Origin: Arthrobacter sp. ISL-5
Lineage (GTDB): Bacteria; Actinomycetota; Actinomycetes; Actinomycetales; Micrococcaceae
Direction: 5' to 3'
NCBI RefSeq assembly: GCF_018613835.1
Contig: NZ_JAGGPM010000002.1
Coordinates: 1 to 64,000, forward strand
DNA: 64,000 nt
The position numbers and the translations under genes are program-made. The notes beneath the pieces are model-generated. The model was not told where the DNA came from. It ran no database searches and saw only the letters and a list, made by a program, of their open reading frames with translations. Numbering within the stretch: the first letter of the stretch is position 1; each line of letters starts with the position of its first letter. Below are positions 1 to 8,414 of the stretch, piece by piece.

Positions 1-845
1 AGGATGTTGATGAACTTCCCGACCGGCCCTTCCACCGTCCTGACGCCGAACAGTGAGGTGAAGGCGACGGAGATCAGTTGCCGGCGGCCGAGGCGGTAGG
101 TGCCGTAGGCCATGGCGATGCCGACCACGGCGTACATGGCCCAGGGGTGCAGGGTCCAGTGGAAGATCGAGGTGGCCATGGCGGTTTGGATGGCTGCGGG
201 GGTGCGGCCGTCCACGGTGCCGGGCGGGGGAGAGATGTAGTGGTAGAGCGGTTCGGCCACACCGTAGAACATGAGGCCGATGCCCATGCCGGCGGCGAAC
301 ATCATCGCGACCCAGGAGACGGTCCGGAATTCGGGTTTTTCGCCGTCCTTGCCCAGCGGGATGTTGCCGAACTTGCCCAGGGCCAGCCAGAGGACGAAGA
401 TCACAAAGAGCGAGGCGGTGACCATGAAGAGCCAGCCGGTGTATTCCATGACCCAGTTCAGGACGCTTGTGGAGGTGACGGAGAGGCTGTCCCGGCCAAC
501 AAAGCCCCAGGCAACAAAGGCGACGGCGATGGCGCCCGTGATTCCGAAGGTGACCTTGTCGAGGATGAGCTTGTGGTTCCGGCCTTCCGCAGCGGCTTGC
601 TCCGTCTTGGCATGGCGCAGCTCTTCCAGAATCTGCTCGTACTCTTCGGCGTCCGGCAAGCTCGCTACGCCTGCGTCCTCCGGGTCGAGGACTGCGGGGG
701 TGGTGCTTTCTTCCTTGGAGATAATGATCACTGCTGTGGTGTTCTCCGTACTTTCGGGTTCTTCGCTAGGGGGAGTCCCTGCCACGCCAGTCTCGGCAGG
801 TAGGTCTTCAGGGGTTGAGGGCTTTAGGTCACTACTGATGGCCAT
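1..845 (-). CDS. BCCT family betaine/choline/carnitine transporter (partial, C-terminus outside window)
   Basis: Reading leftward, the translation shows a roughly 95-residue charged, acidic cytoplasmic N-terminus, then membrane helices at about residues 97-115 and 132-155. The BCCT signature GVAEPLYHY lies near residues 195-203 and HWTLHPWAMY near 229-238. Carriers of this family import quaternary amines with Na+ or H+ symport. I chose the ATG at 845 because AAAGGA sits 7 nt before it; the in-frame ATGs at 872 and 890 lack a ribosome site, and the one at 890 would overlap the ferredoxin gene upstream. The gene is cut at base 1 after about 281 codons. It lies downstream of the ferredoxin on the same strand, which suggests glycine betaine as substrate. 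Family assignment is firm; substrate is inferred. Confidence 0.93.
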   Translation of the reverse strand, partial: MAISSDLKPSTPEDLPAETGVAGTPPSEEPESTENTTAVIIISKEESTTPAVLDPEDAGVASLPDAEEYEQILEELRHAKTEQAAAEGRNHKLILDKVTFGITGAIAVAFVAWGFVGRDSLSVTSTSVLNWVMEYTGWLFMVTASLFVIFVLWLALGKFGNIPLGKDGEKPEFRTVSWVAMMFAAGMGIGLMFYGVAEPLYHYISPPPGTVDGRTPAAIQTAMATSIFHWTLHPWAMYAVVGIAMAYGTYRLGRRQLISVAFTSLFGVRTVEGPVGKFINI

Positions 846-882
846 GAGCGGGTCCTTTGCTCGGCGAGTCATGGGCTTGCGG

Positions 883-1233
883 TTAAACATGGCCGTCGAG
901 GGTTAGACCGGGCGGAAGGTTGGGGGCTTCGTCCGATTCGATGACCATGATGTAGCCGTCGACGATCTGCACTTCGTGAGCGCGTACCGGCAGTTTGGCC
1001 GGAGGCGCATCGAGGGCTCCGGTACGGAGGTTGAACCTGGATGCGTGAAGGGGGCACTCAACCCAACAGTCCTCCACATAGCCGTCGGCCAGGGAGGCAT
1101 CCTGATGGGTGCATGTGTCGTCAATGGCGAAAAGTTCGCCTTCTTCCGTATGAAAGACGGCGATGGGTGGGGCAGTGTCGAGCCGCAGCGCCTCCCCGGG
1201 TGCAAGTTCACTGAGCGGGCAGGCCTTGTGCAT
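883..1233 (-). CDS. Rieske [2Fe-2S] ferredoxin, electron carrier for the oxygenase
   Basis: A 116-residue soluble Rieske-type ferredoxin. The cluster ligands are visible as C41-x-H43 (CTH) and C60-x2-H63 (CPLH), the standard pattern for ferredoxins feeding ring-hydroxylating-type oxygenases. The ATG at 1233 is preceded by AGAGGTG at good spacing; an upstream in-frame start at 1290 would add 19 unconserved residues. It is divergent from the ferredoxin reductase (1487) and upstream of the BCCT carrier on its own strand. Expected role: electron transfer from the reductase to the Rieske oxygenase at 2776. Pseudomonas GbcAB uses a fused reductase-ferredoxin instead, so this is a three-component arrangement. 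Confidence 0.9.
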   Translation of the reverse strand: MHKACPLSELAPGEALRLDTAPPIAVFHTEEGELFAIDDTCTHQDASLADGYVEDCWVECPLHASRFNLRTGALDAPPAKLPVRAHEVQIVDGYIMVIESDEAPNLPPGLTLDGHV

Positions 1234-1486
1234 GAAGCACCTCTTTTCATTCAGATGAGATTTGCGAATCGGAAGAAGTGTCGCTGTCATTCTGTTCCGC
1301 AGGGATCAACACATTTCGCGGTAAGCAACAGCGTGCGCCAGGTCATACTCGATGTCAAGGCATTTCGGCCGTTACGCGTTCCTTTTTTCGCGCACCCCGG
1401 ACTGTTGACACTGAGCGTGTCATGCGTCACGCTGTTGCATATCGTGATTGATGTTGCGCATCAAGCAATTCAGAGATGGGTAGATT
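1234..1486. promoter_or_regulatory. divergent intergenic region with a 17-bp inverted repeat (1448-1464)
   Basis: This 253-bp gap separates the ferredoxin from the divergent reductase gene. TTGATG at 1448-1453 and CATCAA at 1459-1464 form a perfect inverted repeat around TTGCG, ending 22 nt before the reductase ATG. That is a good position and size for a dimeric repressor site, and the nearby IclR gene is the obvious candidate. A TTGACA at 1405-1410 could be a -35 element, but no convincing -10 follows at 16-18 bp. No coding capacity is seen. Confidence 0.45.
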
Positions 1487-2692
1487 ATGGAGACGCTTGC
1501 GATCGTTGGAGCCTCGCTGGCCGGGCTCTCCGCAGCCAGGGCAGCCCGCGCCCAAGGCTTCGCCGGAAGGCTCGTCATCATAGGCGATGAGCACCACCGT
1601 CCCTATGACCGGCCGCCGCTATCCAAGGACTTCCTTCTCGGCAGCATCACGGCCGAGGACCTGTTCTTAGAGACGGATGACGACGGGCTGCAGGCAGAGT
1701 GGATGCTCGGAGGCGGCGCCGTTGGCCTGGATGCTGCTTCGCGCACCATCCATCTGCAAGACGGACAATCTGTCAGTGCCGACGGCATCGTCATTGCTAC
1801 CGGCGCGCGTGCAAGGCAGCTACCCGCGCTGGCTGGACTGGGGAATGTCTTTTACCTTCGGACGATCGCCGATGCTCAAGGCCTGGCCCCCAGGCTGGTA
1901 GCCGGTGCCCGCATGACCGTCATCGGTGCCGGCTTCATCGGTGCCGAAGTTGCCTCCGCCGCTGCCTCTCGCGGGATGCAGGTAACCATGATCAACAATG
2001 CGCCGGTTCCCTTTGCCGCGCAGCTTGGACAGGACATGGGAGCCGTTGTCGCCAAGTTGCACGCAGCCAACGGCGTGGATCTGATTTCCGGTGCGGTCAT
2101 CGAAGAGTTCTACGGTGCAGATGGTGCCGTCACCGGACTCAAGCTGACGGATGGCCGCCAGCTTTCGACAGACGTCGTCGTAGTAGGTATCGGCGCCGAG
2201 CCGAACACCGAATGGCTGGAGGAATCTGGCATCCAATTGGGCTCGGGCGTGGTGTGCGATGCCATGGGCCGTACAAACATCCCCGGAATTGTCGCCGTCG
2301 GTGACTGCGCGGCCTGGTTCGACGAGTCCCGGGGTTGTCACCGGAGGGTCGAGCATTGGACAGGGGCGCTTGAGCGGGCGGCTCTCGCAGTTCAGGTTCT
2401 ATTGGACAGCGGTTCCGCAGGGCAACCGTTGAAGCCACACTATTTCTGGTCAGACCAGCACGGCGTCAAGATCCAGTTCGCCGGACACTCCGACGGTCAT
2501 GACCGCGTGGAAATAGAGGCAGGTGATCCCGAGGAACACAATTTCCTTGCCGTCTACTACCTCGGCGACGACGCCGTGGCCGTTCTCGGAATGAACCAGC
2601 CACGGCTGTTCACCAAGTGGCGGCGCAACCTGGTGAGCCAGGCGCGCAAGCCAGAGGACCAGTCCGGATTGGTGGCTGCTTCAGCGCCTTGA
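1487..2692 (+). CDS. FAD-dependent ferredoxin reductase (NAD(P)H-dependent)
   Basis: A 401-residue two-dinucleotide-fold flavoprotein of the putidaredoxin/rhodocoxin reductase type. The FAD-binding glycine-rich loop (IVGASLAGLSAA) is at about residues 6-17, the substrate-side motif YDRPPLSK near 45, the NAD-binding loop VIGAGFIGAEVA near 145, and the second FAD motif VAVGDCA near 265. It would pass electrons from NAD(P)H to the Rieske ferredoxin encoded divergently. The oxygenase gene follows 83 nt downstream on the same strand. Length and domain order are normal for the family. Confidence 0.92.
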   Translation: METLAIVGASLAGLSAARAARAQGFAGRLVIIGDEHHRPYDRPPLSKDFLLGSITAEDLFLETDDDGLQAEWMLGGGAVGLDAASRTIHLQDGQSVSADGIVIATGARARQLPALAGLGNVFYLRTIADAQGLAPRLVAGARMTVIGAGFIGAEVASAAASRGMQVTMINNAPVPFAAQLGQDMGAVVAKLHAANGVDLISGAVIEEFYGADGAVTGLKLTDGRQLSTDVVVVGIGAEPNTEWLEESGIQLGSGVVCDAMGRTNIPGIVAVGDCAAWFDESRGCHRRVEHWTGALERAALAVQVLLDSGSAGQPLKPHYFWSDQHGVKIQFAGHSDGHDRVEIEAGDPEEHNFLAVYYLGDDAVAVLGMNQPRLFTKWRRNLVSQARKPEDQSGLVAASAP

Positions 2693-2742
2693 GTAGTACT
2701 CCGCCGTCAATGTCGGCAAGAAGTTCATGTTCACAAGTTCCA

Positions 2743-2758
2743 AGCACTAACTAGTGCT
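2743..2758. promoter_or_regulatory. 16-bp perfect palindrome just upstream of the Rieske oxygenase
   Basis: AGCACTAACTAGTGCT has perfect 7-bp arms around AC and lies just before the AAGGAGG ribosome site (2764-2770) of the oxygenase. Two direct AAGTTC copies sit at 2721-2726 and 2735-2740. Its position between reductase and oxygenase suggests an operator, or a structured leader for the second gene. The binding protein is unknown; the IclR regulator encoded downstream is a candidate. Confidence 0.45.
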
Positions 2759-2775
2759 GTTCCAAGGAGGACAAA

Positions 2776-3912
2776 TTGTCTGTTGAGGTAAGTACCCCGA
2801 GTCTGATTCCTACCCTTCCGGGGTCGACTTATGTGGATGAGGCCGTGTTCCGGGCTGAGCAGGAGCGGATTTTTGAGCAGATGTGGTTCTGCGCTATCCG
2901 GTCGGCGGATCTGGATAAGGCCGGTGCCTGGCAGACGGTGCAGATCGGGCGGGAGAGCGTGTTGATCAGCCGCACCCGCAAGGGCCAGATCCGGGGTTTC
3001 TATAACATCTGCCGGCACCGCGGGGTGAAGCTGTGCATGGAGGAAAAGGGCGAAGCGGCCCGTTCGTTCCAGTGTCCGTATCACGCCTGGACCTATGACT
3101 TCGAGGGCAAGCTCATCGCGGCGCCGAACCTGACCAAGATGCCGGACATCGACCGGGACGAGTACGGCCTGGTGAAGGTCCATATCCGGGAGTACCTGGG
3201 CTATGTCTGGGTGTGCCTGGCCGATGAGCCGCCGTCGTTCGAAGAGGACGTCATGGGCGCCATCGAGGAGCGGCTCGGTGATGTGCATGCCATCGACGGT
3301 TATGACGTGGCGAACCTGAGCCTGGGCCGGCGGATCCGGTATGACGTGAAGGCGAACTGGAAGCTCATCATTGAGAACTTCATGGAGTGCTACCACTGCG
3401 CCACGATCCATCCGGAACTGACCGAGGTCCTGCCGGAGTTCGCCGACGGCCTGGCTGCGCAGTACTTCGTGGGCCACGGCGCGGAGTTCGGCGAGGACGT
3501 CAAGGGCTTCACGGTGGACGGCTCCGAGGGCCTGGACCACATCCCCGGTGTGAGCGAGGAACAGGACCGCCGCTACTACGCCATCACGATCAAGCCCACG
3601 GTGTTCGTGAACCTGGTCCCGGACCACGTGATCATCCACCGGATGTTCCCGATGGCCGCGGATCACACCATCGTGGAATGCGACTGGCTGTACCTGCCCA
3701 GCGTGGTGGAGAGCGGCAAGGACGTCAGCGCCTCGGTGGAGCTGTTCCACCGCGTGAACCAGCAGGACTTCGACGCCTGCGAGCGGTGCCAGCCGGCCAT
3801 GGGCTCGAAGATCTACGCCAAGGGCGGCGTGCTGGTGCCCAGCGAGCACCACATCGGCGCCTTCCACGACTGGGTCCAGGAAATGATCGGCGACGTCAAG
3901 CCCGCTGGCTGA
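2776..3912 (+). CDS. gbcA: Rieske-type oxygenase alpha subunit, probable glycine betaine demethylase
   Basis: A 378-residue Rieske non-haem iron oxygenase. Cluster ligands are C79-x-H81 and C100-x2-H103. The mononuclear iron site is seen in NFMECYHCATIH with H207 and H212, and an acidic third ligand is likely around D331-D333. The start is TTG at 2776, 5 nt after a perfect AAGGAGG. Relatives N-demethylate quaternary amines (glycine betaine to dimethylglycine plus formaldehyde, or stachydrine). Betaine is favoured here by the BCCT carrier next door and the sarcosine-to-pyruvate operon 7 kb downstream. The ferredoxin and reductase genes supply its electrons. Stachydrine or carnitine demethylation remains possible. 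Confidence 0.85.
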   Translation: MSVEVSTPSLIPTLPGSTYVDEAVFRAEQERIFEQMWFCAIRSADLDKAGAWQTVQIGRESVLISRTRKGQIRGFYNICRHRGVKLCMEEKGEAARSFQCPYHAWTYDFEGKLIAAPNLTKMPDIDRDEYGLVKVHIREYLGYVWVCLADEPPSFEEDVMGAIEERLGDVHAIDGYDVANLSLGRRIRYDVKANWKLIIENFMECYHCATIHPELTEVLPEFADGLAAQYFVGHGAEFGEDVKGFTVDGSEGLDHIPGVSEEQDRRYYAITIKPTVFVNLVPDHVIIHRMFPMAADHTIVECDWLYLPSVVESGKDVSASVELFHRVNQQDFDACERCQPAMGSKIYAKGGVLVPSEHHIGAFHDWVQEMIGDVKPAG

Positions 3913-3936
3913 GCCGGATCCGACGTATCGAAACAT

Positions 3937-3968
3937 GGTTGAGCCCGCCGACCCCGGCGGGCTCAACC
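3937..3968. terminator. bidirectional hairpin between convergent genes
   Basis: A perfect 14-bp stem (3937-3950 with 3955-3968) encloses the loop ACCC. It sits between the stop of the oxygenase (3912) and the stop of the IclR gene (3972), as expected for a shared terminator. There is no long T tract on either side, which is common in high-GC actinobacteria. Confidence 0.8.
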
Positions 3969-3971
3969 CGT

Positions 3972-4781
3972 TTAACGCTGCCTGTAGCCCATCTTTGCGC
4001 TGATCTTCAGCCCCGCCTCCCGAAGGCCCTGGATGAGGCCGGGTGTATTTTCCGGGTCGAAACGGAAGGACGGCCCGGAAATGCTGACCGCCGCGATGAC
4101 CGTTCCGATGTGGTTGTACACCGGCACGGCCATGGATTTCAGTCCGATCTCAAACTCCTCCCGGACCACCGCGTAGCCGTCGCGCGCGACCTCGAGAAGC
4201 TGGGTTTCGAGCTTGCTCCTGCTGGTAATGGTCCGGGAAGTACGGGCCGGAAGCCCGGTCTCCTGCAGCACGCGGTTCCGTTCCTCCGCGGTCAGCGCCG
4301 CCAGCAGGACTTTGCCGCTGGAGGTGGCGTGGAGGGGCGTGAGACTGCCCACCCAGTCATACGTGGCAAGGGTTGACGGCCCCATGGCCTGGTCCACGTT
4401 GACGGCGTAGTTGGAGCGCAGGACGGCAAGGTTCACCGTCTCCTTGAAGTCCTCGGCCAGGCTTTCCAGTACGGGCCGGGCCTCGCGGACCAGGCTGAGC
4501 CGCCCGGGGATGGAGCTTGCCAGCCTGAGGATGCCGAACCCCAGTTGGTATTTCCCGCGCTCGGTGTTCTGCTGGACCATTTCCCTGCTCAGCAGGGAAC
4601 CCAGCAGTCGGGAGACGGTGGACTTGTGGATACCCATTTCCTCAGCGATATCGCTGACGCCCGCATGGCCGTCCCGCGCTAGGATTTCCAGGACCGCAAG
4701 GGCCCGCTCAACAGACTGGACACCGCCCTGCTGACCTGACTCCGCATCGACGTCGGATTCGGGGTCAATGTTTGAAGCCAT
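3972..4781 (-). CDS. IclR family transcriptional regulator
   Basis: A 269-residue regulator. The N-terminal winged helix-turn-helix spans about residues 23-75 (recognition region around IHKSTVSRLLGSL), and the rest is the GAF-like IclR effector domain with the typical segment near SGKVLLAALT. It is convergent with the oxygenase gene and is the most likely local regulator of the betaine demethylation genes. The palindromes at 1448-1464 and 2743-2758 are possible targets. The first 20 residues are acidic and poorly conserved. The effector is unknown. Confidence 0.9.
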   Translation of the reverse strand: MASNIDPESDVDAESGQQGGVQSVERALAVLEILARDGHAGVSDIAEEMGIHKSTVSRLLGSLLSREMVQQNTERGKYQLGFGILRLASSIPGRLSLVREARPVLESLAEDFKETVNLAVLRSNYAVNVDQAMGPSTLATYDWVGSLTPLHATSSGKVLLAALTAEERNRVLQETGLPARTSRTITSRSKLETQLLEVARDGYAVVREEFEIGLKSMAVPVYNHIGTVIAAVSISGPSFRFDPENTPGLIQGLREAGLKISAKMGYRQR

Positions 4782-4807
4782 GATTCGTACTCTCCAGAAG
4801 CATTGGG

Positions 4808-5389
4808 TTAAGTGGTTTGACGCAGATCGAGCCGCATCAGAACGCGGGGGAAGCCGTTGATCACAGAGTCCGTGTCGGCTGTCATCGTGAAGCCGGCCCG
4901 TTCAAAGAGCGTCCGTGTTCCGACGTACGCCATGGTGAGGTCCACCTTCCTGCGCCGGTTATCGACCGGGTAGCCCTCGATGGCTGGCGCCCCGTAGCTG
5001 CGGGCGAAGTCGACGGCACCCTGCAGCAGGTGGTGGGAGATTCCCTCACCGCGGTGTCCCGGCCGCACCCTAATGCACCACACCGACCACACATCGAGGT
5101 CGCCCACGTGCGGAATCTTGCGGTTGCGGGCAAAGCTGGTGTCGGCGCGCGGATGGACGGCCGCCCAGCCCACCACCTCGTCGCCGTCGTATGCGAGCAC
5201 GCCGGGCGGCGGATCCTGTCCCACCAGCTGCTTCACCCGTTCCCCGCGCTCGGGGCCGCGCAACTGCAGGTGCTCCTTAGAGGGGATGCGGTAGCTCAGG
5301 CACCAGCACACGTTCGCGTCGGGCCGCTTGGGCCCCACCATGACCTTCACGTCCTCGAACCGGGTTGCCGGACGGATCTCGATCGCCAT
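4808..5389 (-). CDS. GNAT family N-acetyltransferase
   Basis: A 193-residue GNAT-fold protein. The acetyl-CoA-binding motif A is visible as VRPGHRGEGISHHLL near residues 108-122, followed by a C-terminal strand-helix containing LFERAGF. The substrate cannot be deduced. It lies between the IclR gene and the LuxR-type regulator, all on the minus strand with short gaps (26 and 27 nt). The cysteine-containing motif CWCLSYR near residues 28-34 is a distinctive N-terminal feature. Confidence 0.85.
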   Translation of the reverse strand: MAIEIRPATRFEDVKVMVGPKRPDANVCWCLSYRIPSKEHLQLRGPERGERVKQLVGQDPPPGVLAYDGDEVVGWAAVHPRADTSFARNRKIPHVGDLDVWSVWCIRVRPGHRGEGISHHLLQGAVDFARSYGAPAIEGYPVDNRRRKVDLTMAYVGTRTLFERAGFTMTADTDSVINGFPRVLMRLDLRQTT

Positions 5390-5416
5390 GCGTGTCCTTT
5401 CGCTCGCGCTCCTTGC

Positions 5417-6772
5417 CTACCGCAGGCCCTTGCTGTTGGCCATCGCGATGGCTTCCGTACGGGAAGACGCACCCACCTTGCGGAAGATGTTCCGCAGGTG
5501 GAACTTCACCGTGTTCTCGCTGATGTGCAGTTTCGCGGCGATTCCCCGGTTCCGCTGCCCGGCAGCCAGGAGCTGGAGCACCTCAAGCTCACGGTCGCCA
5601 AGATTCCACTCCGCGACGTCGGCCATCTGGCGCGCCGGCGGATCGAGGGGAATGGCGACGGCGACGTCCGCGCCCCAGCCCGGCATCACATCGACCGACA
5701 TGCGTCCGTTCAGGGCTTCGACCCGGTCGCCCAGGCGGGCCATGTTCGGGGCCTCTCCGGACAGCTCGCCCGGACCGTCGTCGCGCACGTTTACCAACAG
5801 GTTCTCGCCGTCGCAATCCCACTGCGTCCGGATCCGGCGGACCCCGCCCTGGTCCACCATCGCGAGGACGAGGCCTCGGACGATCGCCCGGGCTGCGTGG
5901 GCCACCTCGCCAGGCAGGGCACGGCCATTGACGGGAGGTTCGATGAACTGGACATCAATGCCGCTGAAATGCATCAGCGGTTTTAGATCCTCGCGCAGAC
6001 GCTGGAACGCCGACGACACGGGTTCTTCCACCAGTTCGGTGGTGCGGTCGCTGAGCGTCCGGAGTCCCACCAGGGCCTTGGCAGCGGTTTCTGTGGCCGC
6101 CTTGCGCGCAGCCTCGTCGGCGAGGGCCGGAGAACGCAGCGCGGCGATCAGGGTTTCGAGGGTGGTGGAGTGCCTGTCCACGAGTTCGGCTGTCACCCTC
6201 ACGCGTTCGGCCGAGGCTGCGCGGGACTCAATAAGGTACGACGGCGGCGCATCCGCCACCTTTTCCCGGATCCGCTCGGCGGCCAGCGCCCAGAGGTAGC
6301 GGAGCAGCCGCTCGGCAGGGAGCCGGTCAGCGGGATCCGGCAGGGGCTGCGGGTCGGCGAGGACCAGCAGCGCGTTGCTCGGTGAGGAGAGGGCCAGGAC
6401 CGGGCGCTTGGCTCCCCCGAGCACGGCTTCACCCTGCCAGGGGGAGCCGGTCCTGCCGCCATCGGAGCCAGACACCGACGCCCGGATGTGGTCAAGTTCG
6501 GCAATGGACACGCGGCTGATGATGGCTTCGTCGCCGGCCTTTTTCTGCGGCCGGCCGGTGCAGTCCTCCGTGAAGATGACCAGGGCGCTGCTGCGCACAT
6601 AGGGGAGCGTGGCGTCGCGCAGCCGTGCGGCGATGGTCGCCAGCGGCGCGCTGGACAGCGCGGCGATTGCACCAAGCAGTGGCTCCGCGTGGCGGACGAG
6701 CGTGCTCAGGTCCAGCAGCCCGGCTTCCATGAGCGGGGGAGCGGTTTCGGGAGCTTCGATAGGAGTTACCAC
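5417..6772 (-). CDS. LuxR-type regulator with N-terminal sensor and histidine-kinase-like ATPase domain
   Basis: A 451-residue protein with three parts. The N-terminal ~200 residues look like a GAF-type sensor. Residues about 285-380 resemble a GHKL ATPase domain with an N-box-like helix and a DDGPG G1 box. The last ~58 residues are a clear LuxR/NarL helix-turn-helix (RELEVLQLLAAG, ENTVKFHLRNIF). No receiver domain is seen, so this is not a standard response regulator. The start is GTG at 6772. It is divergent from hxlB-hxlA by 134 bp and so probably controls them, perhaps in response to formaldehyde or a methylated amine. Confidence 0.8.
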   Translation of the reverse strand: MVTPIEAPETAPPLMEAGLLDLSTLVRHAEPLLGAIAALSSAPLATIAARLRDATLPYVRSSALVIFTEDCTGRPQKKAGDEAIISRVSIAELDHIRASVSGSDGGRTGSPWQGEAVLGGAKRPVLALSSPSNALLVLADPQPLPDPADRLPAERLLRYLWALAAERIREKVADAPPSYLIESRAASAERVRVTAELVDRHSTTLETLIAALRSPALADEAARKAATETAAKALVGLRTLSDRTTELVEEPVSSAFQRLREDLKPLMHFSGIDVQFIEPPVNGRALPGEVAHAARAIVRGLVLAMVDQGGVRRIRTQWDCDGENLLVNVRDDGPGELSGEAPNMARLGDRVEALNGRMSVDVMPGWGADVAVAIPLDPPARQMADVAEWNLGDRELEVLQLLAAGQRNRGIAAKLHISENTVKFHLRNIFRKVGASSRTEAIAMANSKGLR

Positions 6773-6906
6773 CTGCCCAGTTTACGGGCTCCCGCCGATT
6801 TGCCTATCCCTTTGGGTGGTTAAGACCGTCCGATCATGCCGTTGGCCCCACTCAACAGGCGGGCGAGGATGGAGAGGTACCAACTTTCGTGAAGGAGATA
6901 CTGCCA

Positions 6907-7509
6907 ATGAGCGTCGTCTCAGAAACTGATCCGGCCGCCCCGGCCGATGTGTCCCGGGCTTTTGACCGCAACCGGCTCCTTGTCCAGGACGAAATCAGCG
7001 AAGTGTTCCAGCGCGTCGATTCGGCACAGGTCGCGGCCCTGGTCACAGAGCTGAGGCTGGCCGACAGAATCTTCGTGACCGGGGCTGGGCGCAGCGGCCT
7101 CGTCCTGAAAATGGCGGCCATGAGGCTCATGCACCTGGGGCTGACGGTCCACGTCGCCGGCGAAACCACGGCGCCCGCCATCCGCTCCGGCGACCTGCTT
7201 CTCGCGGCGTCGGGCTCGGGCACCACCGCCGGCGTCGTCAAGGCGGCGGAAACGGCCGCCGCACAGGGCGCCCGGATCGCCGTCTACACCACGAACTCCG
7301 GTTCCCCGCTCGCGAAGGCAGCCTCCGCCGTCGTACTTATCCCTGCCGCGCAAAAGACGGACCACGGCTCCGCCGTGTCCCGGCAGTACTCGGGGAGCCT
7401 GTTCGAGCAGGTGCTGTTTGCCACCACCGAAGCGGTGTTCCAAAGCCTGTGGGACGAGGACGCCGCATCCCCCGAGGAACTCTGGCAGCGCCACGCGAAC
7501 CTCGAATGA
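6907..7509 (+). CDS. hxlB: 6-phospho-3-hexuloisomerase
   Basis: A 200-residue SIS-domain isomerase of the ribulose monophosphate pathway, converting hexulose 6-phosphate to fructose 6-phosphate. The phosphosugar-binding motifs GAGRSGLVLKMAAMRL and ASGSGTT are clear, and the C-terminal QYSGSLFEQ segment is typical of HxlB. I chose the ATG at 6907 because GAAGGAGA lies 8 nt upstream; an in-frame GTG at 6889 overlaps that ribosome site. hxlA follows 66 nt downstream. The pair captures formaldehyde, which the nearby betaine demethylase would release. Confidence 0.93.
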   Translation: MSVVSETDPAAPADVSRAFDRNRLLVQDEISEVFQRVDSAQVAALVTELRLADRIFVTGAGRSGLVLKMAAMRLMHLGLTVHVAGETTAPAIRSGDLLLAASGSGTTAGVVKAAETAAAQGARIAVYTTNSGSPLAKAASAVVLIPAAQKTDHGSAVSRQYSGSLFEQVLFATTEAVFQSLWDEDAASPEELWQRHANLE

Positions 7510-7575
7510 GCGGCCACGCCCGCTGACCGAAAACCACCCCTTTAAACCCCGCCTCAACCAGAAAGAGAACAACAC

Positions 7576-8199
7576 ATGAAACTGCAAGTCGCCATGGATG
7601 TCCTGACCGTCGAAGCCGCCCTCGAGCTCGCAGGACAGGTCGCCGAATACGTCGATATCATCGAGCTCGGCACCCCGCTGGTGAAGAACGCCGGGCTGTC
7701 CGCTGTGACCGCCGTGAAGGCGGCGCACCCGGACAAGATCGTCTTCGCCGACCTGAAGACCATGGACGCCGGCGAACTCGAAGCCGACATCGCCTTCACC
7801 GCCGGTGCTGACCTCGTCACCGTGCTGGGCGGTGCCGACGACTCCACCATCGCCGGTGCAGTGAAGGCAGCCAAGGCCCACAACAAGGGCGTCGTCGTTG
7901 ACCTGATCGGGGTTGAGGACAAGGTGACCCGGGCCAAGGAAGTCCGCGCGCTGGGTGCGAAGTTCGTGGAGATGCACGCTGGCCTTGATGAGCAGGCCAA
8001 GCCGGGCTACGACCTGCACGTGCTGCTCAGCGCCGGCGAGGAAGCCCGGGTGCCGTTCTCCGTGGCCGGTGGCGTGAACATCTCCACCATCAACGCCGTG
8101 CAGCGTGCCGGTGCGGATGTCGCCGTCGTCGGCGGCTCCATCTACAGCGCCGCCGATCCCGCACTCGCCGCCAAGGAGCTGCGCGCCGCGATCATCTAG
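7576..8199 (+). CDS. hxlA: 3-hexulose-6-phosphate synthase
   Basis: A 207-residue TIM-barrel enzyme of the orotidine-phosphate decarboxylase suprafamily that condenses formaldehyde with ribulose 5-phosphate. The suprafamily motif D-x-K-x-x-D is D59, K61, D64 in FADLKTMDAGELEA. The C-terminal phosphate-binding loops (VAGGVN and VVGGSIY) are intact. A GAAAGAGAA ribosome site precedes the ATG. It is expressed with hxlB, so formaldehyde is fixed and isomerised in one operon. Length and motifs are standard. Confidence 0.95.
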   Translation: MKLQVAMDVLTVEAALELAGQVAEYVDIIELGTPLVKNAGLSAVTAVKAAHPDKIVFADLKTMDAGELEADIAFTAGADLVTVLGGADDSTIAGAVKAAKAHNKGVVVDLIGVEDKVTRAKEVRALGAKFVEMHAGLDEQAKPGYDLHVLLSAGEEARVPFSVAGGVNISTINAVQRAGADVAVVGGSIYSAADPALAAKELRAAII

Positions 8200-8216
8200 C
8201 AGGCGCCGGCATCTAG

Positions 8217-8280
8217 CAGGCGCTCCGGCGCCTGACGGGTTCCGGGAAACCCCGACGGCGGTCCGCACCTCTCGGTGCGG
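8217..8280 (+). terminator. two GC hairpins after hxlA
   Basis: Two consecutive hairpins follow the hxlA stop: a 7-bp stem at 8217-8234 (CAGGCGC/GCGCCTG, loop TCCG) and a 7-bp stem at 8263-8280 (CCGCACC/GGTGCGG, loop TCTC). No T tract follows, so this is a likely but unproven end of the hxlBA transcript. The first arm partly duplicates sequence at 8200-8206. Confidence 0.4.
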
Positions 8281-8414
8281 GCCGCCATTCTGGTGCGGGG
8301 CGCCGTTTCGGTGAGCGCCGCCGTCGTACGCTTGGGGCCGTTCCTTCCTGGACGACGTCGTGCCACACTTGATGCACTATCGAATGGCTGGGGGATCCAA
8401 GTCAGGAGATTGTA

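Noticed and set aside
1405..1433. TTGACA as a -35 promoter element for the ferredoxin reductase
   Set aside because: The hexamer is exact, but the bases 16-18 positions downstream do not resemble TATAAT, so a sigma-A promoter cannot be claimed.
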